A DNA stretch of 6,617 nt from Nitrospirota bacterium. GTDB lineage: Bacteria > Nitrospirota > Thermodesulfovibrionia > Thermodesulfovibrionales > SM23-35. Of this stretch, positions 1 to 5,972 are shown piece by piece. Position 1 is the first letter of the stretch, and every line of letters begins with the position of its first letter. The notes below the pieces were generated by a model, which saw only the letters and a list, made by a program, of their open reading frames with translations, was not told where the DNA came from and made no database searches. A program made the position numbers and the translations under genes. The stretch spans positions 1-6,617 of the forward strand of contig JAGSYM010000061.1 in assembly GCA_018262395.1 (NCBI GenBank). The letters run 5' to 3'.

Positions 1-438
1 GAGAAACTTTTGTTTTCACGCCTTTCGGATTCATCTTTTTCTATCCATTTTTCTGATGAGCCTTAGCGTTACCTCATCCATATTTTGCTCTAAAACTGAT
101 CGACTCAGGCATACTAAGCAGGGATGACAGGATTTTTTATTATACCCTGAAGCTAAGAGCTTACGACGTAATGCATCTTTCGTCCCAGAAGAAACATAGC
201 ATTCTCGTCGCTTCTACCTATATTCAACTATCTTAAGGTTTCTTAAATAATGCGGATATCTTCATCAAAGTCGCAAAGCGAAAAGTTGATCCATGCTGCA
301 TATTTTAACTATGATTACTGTTTTAGATCTAGGTTAAGATCTGATTGCAATTTGACTTGTTGGTTCTTTCAAAACCTCATATAAGTCCTATCGGTGATTG
401 CAGCCATCTATGAAGATTTCCAAAGGTTACATGATATC
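1..438. other. Left-edge stretch with no recognised gene
   Basis: All six frames are broken and no RNA gene, IS end or clear promoter was seen. The longest coding-like piece is on the minus strand (31-213): 60 codons between a TAG and a TGA, with no suitable start near the left end of the frame. It contains a Cys-rich segment reading SCHPCLVC followed by a charged tail. It resembles nothing I recognise and may be chance or a remnant. A small hairpin lies at 323-344. Confidence 0.5.
323..344. repeat. Short inverted repeat built on two AGATCT copies
   Basis: AGATCT occurs at 325-330 and again at 337-342 with six bases between. Because AGATCT is itself a palindrome, the pair can fold as an 8-bp stem (one T-G pair) with an AGGTTA loop. 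No T-run follows on either strand, so it is not a standard terminator. It could be a protein-binding site or chance. Confidence 0.25.
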
Positions 439-547
439 TCAATAGTTTCTCTTATTCTTGCTTATGCCCACAGCGATTGAAAACGCATAGAACAGTTTGC
501 GGGTTCGAGGATTTATTATCTCTTTAAATGGTTCTCTTGCAATCCAG

Positions 548-685
548 TTATTTGCATTCAAATCCATCGCCAATGACGGTCATTGGCTGCCCACAACATA
601 CGAGTTCTCCTTTGCCTTCATGCGTAACTACTACCTCATTGCCACAAAAATTACATTTATATTTCTGACCGACCTTTGTTGCCAT
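548..685 (-). CDS. Desulforedoxin-like small iron protein
   Basis: This 45-residue protein matches the desulforedoxin domain, which is also the N-terminal domain of desulfoferrodoxin (superoxide reductase). The sequence shows CNFC at residues 11-14 and the CCG turn at 30-32, giving the four cysteines that hold one Fe(Cys)4 centre. The spacing and the flanking YKC and ELVCCGQPM pieces are typical. Stand-alone desulforedoxin is about 36 residues, so this one carries a short C-terminal extension. The catalytic iron domain of superoxide reductase is absent, so electron transfer in the cytoplasm is the likely role. The ATG at 685 is supported by an AGGAG five bases upstream. A clear promoter lies at 724-753, so the gene is probably monocistronic. 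The damaged cytochrome c gene lies upstream on the same strand. The family call is seen in sequence; the physiological role is inference. Confidence 0.87.
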   Translation of the reverse strand: MATKVGQKYKCNFCGNEVVVTHEGKGELVCCGQPMTVIGDGFECK

Positions 686-723
686 AGTCTCTCCTTTCTT
701 GACTAACTTTATGGTGTTTCCTC

Positions 724-753
724 ATCGTAAGGCGATGTCTGCCCGGTTGTCAA
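724..753 (-). promoter_or_regulatory. Sigma-70-type promoter of the desulforedoxin gene
   Basis: On the minus strand a perfect TTGACA (753-748) is followed after 18 bases by TACGAT (729-724, 4 of 6 to TATAAT). A run of eight T lies directly upstream of the -35 box. Transcription would begin near 717, about 30 bases before the ATG. CATCG and CGATG half-sites at 723-737 form a small inverted repeat over the -10 box and could be an operator, which is speculative. Confidence 0.6.
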
Positions 754-814
754 AAAAAAGTGAATTTAAGTCGCACGGGTGGGATGTTATTCTCCGTACG
801 TGTGAATTAGCATT

Positions 815-1214
815 CTATTCTTGTAATGACTTTATGTACGCAACCAGATCCTTCAACTCCTGAGAATCTGCTGCCAGCGGTTTCCCCCCAATGCCTTCTC
901 TATACATTTTTGAGTCATGTTTTCAAGATCCTTGGCATTTTCAAGACCCTTTCCGCCGGGATGACAGGAATTACAACTTTTATCGTACGTGCATCCTCCT
1001 AATTTAGGATCTGAAAACAGCTGCTTTCCCTTTTGGGCATCATCACCCCCTAAAGCCTTGTCTCCAACTGCTTCGGTTCCCCCGGAACCCTTGCTCCCCG
1101 CTCAGGCTGCTTGCGCCGATTCAGGGTATCCAACTCCTATGAGGGTTGTTCCGGTGACAAGGGCAGTAATGCTCAATCCCGCAAAAATTTTTTTAACTCT
1201 TTCTAATTATTCAC
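815..1214 (-). pseudogene. Decayed monoheme cytochrome c (exported)
   Basis: Read across its lesions, this is a small periplasmic class I-type cytochrome c. It has a signal peptide (KKIFAGLSITALVTG, ending ESAQA), a GKQLFSDPKLG helix, the heme site CNSCH at 975-961 followed by PGGKG, a candidate axial Met in LENMTQKC, and a C-terminal helix ELKDLVAYIKSLQE ending in TAG at 817-815. Three faults are visible. First, the strong ribosome-binding site is followed by GTG at 1214, but that frame hits TAG after two more codons; one lost base would restore entry into the signal-peptide frame. Second, an in-frame TGA lies at 1104-1102 just after the signal peptide. Third, the C-terminal helix is in another frame, which one extra G in the six-G run (889-884) would restore. 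Sequencing or assembly error could explain the homopolymer fault, but three faults favour a true pseudogene. Confidence 0.8.
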
Positions 1215-1216
1215 AT

Positions 1217-1224
1217 ACCTCCTT
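1217..1224 (-). promoter_or_regulatory. Strong ribosome-binding site of the broken cytochrome c gene
   Basis: AAGGAGGT on the minus strand is close to a perfect anti-16S match. The codons after it are ATG-TGA or a GTG whose frame stops at once, so the site no longer leads into the cytochrome frame. It marks where translation used to start. Confidence 0.6.
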
Positions 1225-1421
1225 GGAATTCTATTTTCCTAATTTTCCCATGAAGATCTGCAGGAAGCAAGTTATTTTTTTATTAGAATGTAATGTCGAT
1301 GTTATTATTAAATGCCATACATGCTTTGCAAATCTGTAAGTGGATAATTACTTCTCTGTTATAGGAAGAAACTATAATTTTAAAACCTGCAAGCCCTATT
1401 TTGCTGCGAGCAACCGCAACA

Positions 1422-1646
1422 TTATTGTGAGCATGCCATAGATCCTTGATATTGGTAGAGAGTAGATGCTTTCACCAAGTTAAATAGGTGTTCACGTGCT
1501 CCAGCAGACAGACCGTAACTATCCAGTTCAGCTTGCAGGTTCTTCAATATCCCATACCCGTCTAAGTATCCGTTTACACGAGTAGCCGCCGTTGAAAAGA
1601 TAATATCGTCTTGGCATATGGTGCAGTCGTGAGCTTGCTGTCCCGA
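1422..1646 (-). other. Unrecognised 74-codon open stretch without a start
   Basis: Downstream of the SOUL gene a minus-strand frame stays open for 74 codons between a TGA (1649-1647) and a TAA (1424-1422). The translation is protein-like in composition: HDCTICQDD near its start gives a CxxC pair, then IIFSTAATRVNGYLDGYG, then a helix-like stretch ending in a Tyr- and Gln-rich tail. There is no ATG except near the very end, and the only internal alternative start is a TTG with a weak upstream purine run. It is in the same frame as the SOUL gene but separated from it by TAA, TAG and TGA. I do not recognise the family. It may be the tail of a decayed gene or chance. Confidence 0.3.
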
Positions 1647-1673
1647 TCATCTGTCGACAAAATGCTAATCCCA

Positions 1674-2315
1674 TTATTGGATATCTCTATCTTCTTTAAC
1701 TTCCACAAGAACCTCGTTTTTGCGTAAAAACCATAAAGTGAAAGGCGAGTTATATCGAGCAAAAATGGGCTCACCAACTGTGGTAAGGCCCGCAGCTTTT
1801 ACCTCCTCTAATAGTGCGGCTTCATTTTCCCTGTAGAGCTTCTCGGACCAGGTTCCCGAATAAGTGCGCGCTGCTAATAGCCTTGATTTCCCCTGCCGGA
1901 GTTTTACGCGTGGGTCTGCCGGAAGCGGCAGTGTTTCCAGCGTATACTTTGAAGGCATAATAAAGCTGAACACATAGGTATCCGAATTTTTCACATGAGG
2001 AGTCTGTTCCACAGGGGCTGTCATTTCTATTTTTTCTCCGATCTCTGTTACAGGAGTCTGGTTGACTGGGGCTGTCATGGGGATTTCTGTTTTTTTCAGG
2101 TTATTTCCCGAGATGTATTTAAACAAAATTCTGAAGGCCTTATTACCCGCATCATCAAAGTTTCCCGATACGACAGTTTCCGCCACAATGTAGGGAGCGT
2201 AGCGCCTCAATTCAAAACCTTTATATATTTTAACGATCTCGTACTTTGGCTGTTCGTAAGCAAATGCTGCTTCTCCGGAGAATAACAACATGAATGCTAC
2301 AAAAATTAATTTCAT
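1674..2315 (-). CDS. SOUL family heme-binding protein, exported
   Basis: The protein is 213 residues from the chosen start. Residues 1-19 form a signal peptide ending AFA before YEQPKYE, so the mature protein should be periplasmic. The rest matches the SOUL/HBP family over its full usual length: YEIVKIYKGFELRRY near the N-terminus, the family MTAPV motif, FIMPSKYTLETLP with PADPRVKLR, SGTWSEKLY, and the C-terminal ARYNSPFTLWFLRKNEV signature. MTAPV occurs twice (80-84 and 98-102). An upstream ATG at 2363 is in frame but lies inside the ATPase gene. The ATG at 2315 has AGGAG seven bases upstream and begins the signal peptide, so it is preferred. The ATPase stop is 14 bases upstream, so the two genes almost surely share a transcript. 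Heme or tetrapyrrole binding is known for some family members; in bacteria the role is largely unknown. Confidence 0.9.
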   Translation of the reverse strand: MKLIFVAFMLLFSGEAAFAYEQPKYEIVKIYKGFELRRYAPYIVAETVVSGNFDDAGNKAFRILFKYISGNNLKKTEIPMTAPVNQTPVTEIGEKIEMTAPVEQTPHVKNSDTYVFSFIMPSKYTLETLPLPADPRVKLRQGKSRLLAARTYSGTWSEKLYRENEAALLEEVKAAGLTTVGEPIFARYNSPFTLWFLRKNEVLVEVKEDRDIQ

Positions 2316-2329
2316 CGAAAAACTCCTTT

Positions 2330-4996
2330 TTATTGATCGTCCAGCTTCTTTCGCCTTATCCATTTATCAATTTCTACTGCAAAAATAATCGTAATCGATA
2401 CTAACAGTATTTCTCCCCACTCCATCATGGCCAAGGGTACGGTTCTGAATAGCCACTGTAATGCAGGCACATATAGAACGGCAAGATGAGCAAATACAGA
2501 GGCAAGCATACCATAAAAGAGAAAAGGATTGCTCATCGGGCTGATACGGAAAATAGATTTCGTCTCGGACCTCGAGTTCCACGCCTGGAAGAACTGAAAA
2601 AATACCATTGTAGTAACGGCTACAGTTCTGGCCTGTTCGGGAGAATCACCTGATCGTAATGCAAGAACGTAGTTTCCGATAACGCCAAGAGCGATTATAC
2701 AACCCACAAGAAAAGTTCTCTGGATAAGAAGCTTAGACATGAGTCCTTCATGTGGTGACCTCGGTGGTTTATTGATGATCCCTTCTTCTCCAGGCTCGAA
2801 CGCAAGGGCAAGAACCTGCAGGCCATTTGTTACCAGATTGATCCAAAGCAGTTGTGCAGGAAGATAGGGAAGCGGAAGTTTCAGCACTTGTGAGATTATT
2901 ATAGACAGTATTGCAGCAACACCTGTGGGAATGAGGAAAAAGATCACTTTTCTGATATTTTCAAAAACAACACGCCCTTCTTCTACCGCGTGGAATATAC
3001 TCACAAAATTATCGTCTGCTATTACCATATCAGCAGCTTCTTTCGCGACGTCCGTGCCCGTTCTGCCCATTGCAACTCCAATATGTGCTGCCTTGAGCGC
3101 AGGGGCGTCGTTGACTCCATCACCCGTGACTGCGACTATTTCACCGTGTTCCTTTATCTGCTGAACAATTCGGAGCTTATCCTGCGGGGCAACACGTGCA
3201 TAAACCGATGTCTCCCGGACTTTCTTGAATAGTTCATCATCGCCGATAACCTCAAGCTCCTTACCGGTTACAACATGCGACTGTTCCTGTGTAATGCCTA
3301 TCTGCTTTCCAATAGCCTCAGCGGTGATCGCGTGGTCACCCGTGATCATGACCGTCCGTATACCAGCCCTTTTGCATCCGTCAATTGCCTGCCTTACTTC
3401 TTCCCTTGGCGGATCAATCATGCCTTGTAATCCCGTCAGGATGAGCCCGGATTCTATATCATGGTGTGTTATCTCCGTTGTATTATCAGGCATCTCCTTA
3501 TACGCCATCGCAAGAACTCTCAACCCTTGTTTTGCTAAGGTATTCGCAAATTTCACAAAATCTTTCCGTACAAGATGTTCACTGATGAGACAGGAAGTGC
3601 ACATATCAAGGAGCTTTTCCACTGCACCTTTTGCAAAGATGATCTTTTTGCCCTTATGTTCATGGAGTGTAGCCATATAGCCTCGTTCAGATTCAAACGG
3701 GATGATACCGAGCCTCGGATAGTTGTCTCTTTCCGCTTCCGGCTTCAGGCCGGCTTTCATGGCTGAGACAATGAGCGCCCCTTCAGTTGGATCTCCATCG
3801 ATTCTGAACTGACCTTCCTCTTCATAGATGTCGGACTCGTTGCAGAGCAACCCTATTCGGAACACATGAAGGAGCGTTTCCAATTCTTGCGGTTCCACGG
3901 GCATCTTTTCATGAAGTATCTCGCCTTTGGGTTCGTATCCGCTGCCGGTTAACTCGTATGTATGCTCGCCGTCGTAAACCAGCAGGACGGTCATTTCATT
4001 CTTGGTCAGTGTACCTGTCTTGTCAGAGCAGATAACAGTTGTGCTTCCCAACGTTTCAACCGTCGGAAGATTGCGTATGATCGCATTCCGTTTAGCCATC
4101 CTTGCAACTCCGGCAGCCATTGCGATCGTTACTACGATTGGAAGCCCTTCCGGTACCGTTGCAACAGCTGCGGCAACAGCAGTCATAAACATGTCCTTTA
4201 TGCCTTCTCCTGTGAGCACTCCAAAGAGAAAAACCGCGGCAGAAGCCGCAAGAACAAGCAAACCTATCTGTTTCGAAAATCTGTCAATCTTTTCCTGAAC
4301 TGGGGCCTTTATCGGACGCACCCCTTTCAATTCCTGTGCGATTGTCCCTAATATTGTGGTTGTCCCCGTATTGACAACAATCCCCTTTGCCCTACCGCTG
4401 ACGACTATTGTTCCCATGAAGGCCATATTGGTCTGATCCCCAGGGGTCAAATTCGTATTTTGGATAGGCATGGAATTTTTTTCTGCGGGAACCGATTCAC
4501 CGGTCAGCATCGCTTCCTCGACTCTTAATTCAAGCGTGTGAAAAAGTCTTAAGTCAGCAGGTACCTTGGATCCGGAGGTAAGAACTACGATATCGCCGGG
4601 CACTAATTCTTCACTGTGTATCTCTCTTTCTTGCCCATCCCTGAGAATCCGTGCTTTAGGTACCACCATCTGTTTTAACGCTCTCACACTCTGTTCAGCT
4701 TTATACTCCTGGAGATACCCGATTAGCGCATTAAGCAATACCACTGTAAGGATGACCGCCATGTCTATATATTCTGCGAGAAGAAAAGTAACAAAGGACG
4801 CGATGAGGAGAATATATATAAGCGGGCTGGTAAACTGGTGGACGAGGATTTTGAGTGTGCTGATCTTCTCTTGCTCTGCAAGTCTATTCTGGCCGTGCTT
4901 CGAGAGCCGAATCTTCCCCTCAGATTCGCTAAGACCCTCCTGTGACGAGCCAAGCTTTTTGAAGACCTCTTCTATTTCTAACTGATACCAGCTCAT
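2330..4996 (-). CDS. P-type (P2) cation-transporting ATPase
   Basis: An intact 888-residue P2-type ATPase of the inner membrane that pumps a cation with ATP. In order: an N-terminal cation-ATPase domain (about 1-70), M1-M2 helices, an actuator domain with TGES at 165-168, M3-M4 with PEGLP at 282-286, the phosphorylation site DKTGTLT (Asp325), the nucleotide domain with FAKGA at 454-458, DPPR at 528-531, TGD at 552-554, the hinge TGDGVNDAP at 624-632, and six C-terminal helices. By alignment to SERCA, Glu309 and Asn796 are kept (Glu283, Asn720), but Asn768, Glu771, Asp800 and Glu908 become Gly692, Ala695, Asn724 and Gln801. A calcium call is therefore unsafe and the ion is unknown. An in-frame TAA at 5008-5006 fixes the ATG at 4996 as the start. 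No clear ribosome-binding site precedes it. It is the first gene of an operon with the SOUL gene. Confidence 0.95.
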   Translation of the reverse strand: MSWYQLEIEEVFKKLGSSQEGLSESEGKIRLSKHGQNRLAEQEKISTLKILVHQFTSPLIYILLIASFVTFLLAEYIDMAVILTVVLLNALIGYLQEYKAEQSVRALKQMVVPKARILRDGQEREIHSEELVPGDIVVLTSGSKVPADLRLFHTLELRVEEAMLTGESVPAEKNSMPIQNTNLTPGDQTNMAFMGTIVVSGRAKGIVVNTGTTTILGTIAQELKGVRPIKAPVQEKIDRFSKQIGLLVLAASAAVFLFGVLTGEGIKDMFMTAVAAAVATVPEGLPIVVTIAMAAGVARMAKRNAIIRNLPTVETLGSTTVICSDKTGTLTKNEMTVLLVYDGEHTYELTGSGYEPKGEILHEKMPVEPQELETLLHVFRIGLLCNESDIYEEEGQFRIDGDPTEGALIVSAMKAGLKPEAERDNYPRLGIIPFESERGYMATLHEHKGKKIIFAKGAVEKLLDMCTSCLISEHLVRKDFVKFANTLAKQGLRVLAMAYKEMPDNTTEITHHDIESGLILTGLQGMIDPPREEVRQAIDGCKRAGIRTVMITGDHAITAEAIGKQIGITQEQSHVVTGKELEVIGDDELFKKVRETSVYARVAPQDKLRIVQQIKEHGEIVAVTGDGVNDAPALKAAHIGVAMGRTGTDVAKEAADMVIADDNFVSIFHAVEEGRVVFENIRKVIFFLIPTGVAAILSIIISQVLKLPLPYLPAQLLWINLVTNGLQVLALAFEPGEEGIINKPPRSPHEGLMSKLLIQRTFLVGCIIALGVIGNYVLALRSGDSPEQARTVAVTTMVFFQFFQAWNSRSETKSIFRISPMSNPFLFYGMLASVFAHLAVLYVPALQWLFRTVPLAMMEWGEILLVSITIIFAVEIDKWIRRKKLDDQ

Positions 4997-5273
4997 TGAG
5001 TTACATTAAGTATCTGCTTGTTTCAAAGTGTTCTCGAATGCACTTGTCATACTTGTCTGATATTTTGTCACAATATTGTCTCAGATGCTACAGTCCATCT
5101 GTTTTCAAAAGGGTATCGACATGTAGCATCGAGAGCACTTATACAGAAAGCATTAATTTGAAGTAACACCCATTCTGCAAGCAATCCAGACAATTCAGAG
5201 AAGCATTGGGCGTGTATGTTTGTATAGCAAATCCGCAGATTTCAAAAATTTGAGAGATGAGCGTTACCTATGT
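4997..5273. other. Upstream region of the ATPase operon, no recognised gene
   Basis: No coding sequence is supported. A 57-codon minus-strand frame (5071-5241) is open but has no start signal or family likeness. The main structure is the set of TTGTC/GACAA repeats at 5044-5080, described separately. A weak minus-strand promoter candidate, TTGTGA then TATGAC with 16 bases between, overlaps those repeats. Confidence 0.4.
5044..5080 (-). promoter_or_regulatory. Phased GACAA repeats upstream of the ATPase gene
   Basis: Four copies of TTGTC on the plus strand (GACAA on the minus strand) start at 5044, 5053, 5065 and 5076, spaced 9, 12 and 11 bases, close to one helix turn each. The last overlaps a perfect 10-bp palindrome, ACAATATTGT, at 5070-5079. 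They lie 48-84 bases before the ATPase start, where an operator would be expected. The function is inferred from position and spacing only. Confidence 0.35.
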
Positions 5274-5465
5274 TTAATGTGGTTCGCAGAAGGGCATCTC
5301 AGGGGAGTTGAGTACAGAAAGGCATTTGCTCTGAAACTTTCCCAATGTCCTCTTGCCTATTCTTGAATGCTTGGAAGTTAATTGTCACCGCCAGAAGCGG
5401 TAGTAGTTGACTTCCTCATTTTTTCGGCAATAGTTCAGTGAGTCGGCAAGAATCTGGAACCGGTT

Positions 5466-5629
5466 CTATCTGTCAAAAAGGTAATGCCGTTTTCTGACCG
5501 TGAAGGTGAGATAATAAAAGTCTGAGGTAAGTTCCTTTGTATTATTATCAGGCCATAAGTCTTCAAAAGGAATATTTGCGTCAGAAGCACCACCAAAAAT
5601 TTTAATAATAATTTATCATGCTTACCCAT
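5466..5629 (-). pseudogene. Remnant of a HicA/YcfA-like toxin gene
   Basis: The minus-strand ATG at 5629 begins MGKHDKLLLK. One base missing from the A run near 5600 moves the reading to a second frame that continues GGASDANIPFEDL. Joined, these read like the conserved start of HicA-family mRNA-interferase toxins (KHDKLLL, then GTSDANI, FDDL). After about 26 codons the likeness ends: the family GSHH core with its catalytic His is not found. The second frame runs on to a TAG at 5468-5466, then stays open to a TGA at 5387-5385 and a TAA at 5276-5274. No HicB antitoxin frame was found next to it, and no good ribosome-binding site precedes the ATG. The motif match is seen in sequence and the family is recalled. 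An alternative I considered for the later part is a degraded IS200-like transposase start; neither reading is firm. Confidence 0.4.
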
Positions 5630-5712
5630 TTTACCGATATTTTATCAGAAACTTGAAGGCGGTGGTTATATTCATAAAATGGAGTAAAAATATTCCTGAT
5701 AAACATCGCCTA

Positions 5713-5787
5713 TTACATGTTTTCCTTTTTAATCTCTTCAATCCCAACTGTGCCAATTGACTTTAGAACCCTTCGCCAATCTGTCAT
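5713..5787 (-). other. Short orphan frame running out of the inverted-repeat element
   Basis: A 24-residue minus-strand frame, MTDWRRVLKSIGTVGIEEIKKENM and a TAA, has a coding-like helix composition. Its ATG lies in the terminal repeat of the element at 5782-5889, and the frame runs upstream only to a TAG about 20 bases inside that element. It could be the tail of a gene cut by insertion of the element, or chance. It lacks a ribosome-binding site. I do not recognise a family. Confidence 0.25.
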
Positions 5788-5889
5788 TGCGAACACCTAA
5801 AAGGTCTGAAGCAATTCTCTCTTCTAAATGTTGAGATTGCTTTCCGCCCCGGCGGATCCGCTGAGAAGGACGCTTCACTCGCAATGACA
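5782..5889. repeat. Dispersed palindromic (REP/MITE-like) element
   Basis: A 108-bp element is bounded by perfect 11-bp inverted ends, TGTCATTGCGA at 5782-5792 and TCGCAATGACA at 5879-5889. Inner arms GAAGCAAT (5808-5815) and GAGATTGCTT (5833-5842) also pair, so the whole can fold back. From memory, elements with GTCATTGCGA ends and a GAAGCAATCTC / GAGATTGCTTC core recur in many bacterial genomes as short non-coding repeats. No transposase for it is visible here. It ends 33 bases before the -35 box of glyQ. Confidence 0.75.
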
Positions 5890-5922
5890 ACTTCTAAGAG
5901 CAAATTTGGTTGATTCATCCAT

Positions 5923-5952
5923 TTGACAAACCTTTTTCCTTTCTTTTATGAT
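5923..5952 (+). promoter_or_regulatory. Near-consensus sigma-70 promoter of glyQ
   Basis: TTGACA at 5923-5928 matches the -35 consensus fully. After 18 bases TATGAT at 5947-5952 matches five of six at -10. Transcription should begin near 5958-5960, leaving a leader of about 14 bases that holds just the ribosome-binding site AGGAGG (5963-5968). There is no room for a T-box or attenuator between this promoter and the gene. Confidence 0.75.
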
Positions 5953-5972
5953 TTTTTCTCTCAGGAGGTTCT

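Noticed and set aside
121..132. 12-base identity GGGATGACAGGA with 958-969 in the cytochrome c heme region
   Set aside because: Flanks differ at once and the minus-strand reading at 121-132 lacks CxxCH, so a second heme remnant is not supported.
490..520. GGGTTCGAGG resembling a tRNA T-arm
   Set aside because: No acceptor stem, anticodon arm or D-arm can be formed around it.
439..567. Minus-strand frame of 42 residues (MDLNANNWIAREPF...) overlapping the end of the desulforedoxin gene
   Set aside because: Protein-like, but no ribosome-binding site and no family recognised; overlap with a better gene makes chance more likely.
497..706. Plus-strand frame of 69 codons
   Set aside because: It covers the desulforedoxin gene on the other strand, has no ribosome-binding site, and its translation is not family-like.
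772..800. Hairpin CGTACGG / CCGTGCG on the minus strand, followed by a T run
   Set aside because: The stem includes a wobble pair, the loop is 15 bases, and the T run is 13 bases away and abuts the -35 box of the next gene, so it is not a convincing terminator.
1102..1104. TGA recoding (glycine, tryptophan or selenocysteine) in the cytochrome c gene
   Set aside because: The same gene also has a start-frame loss and a frameshift, and no selenocysteine hairpin was evident, so simple decay explains it better.
989..1339. Plus-strand frame of 116 codons, Pro-rich
   Set aside because: It is the antisense of the cytochrome c pseudogene, whose minus-strand reading carries clear family motifs.
2315..2363. 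Longer N-terminus for the SOUL protein from the ATG at 2363
   Set aside because: It would overlap the ATPase gene and bury the signal peptide; the ATG at 2315 has a good ribosome-binding site and starts the signal peptide.
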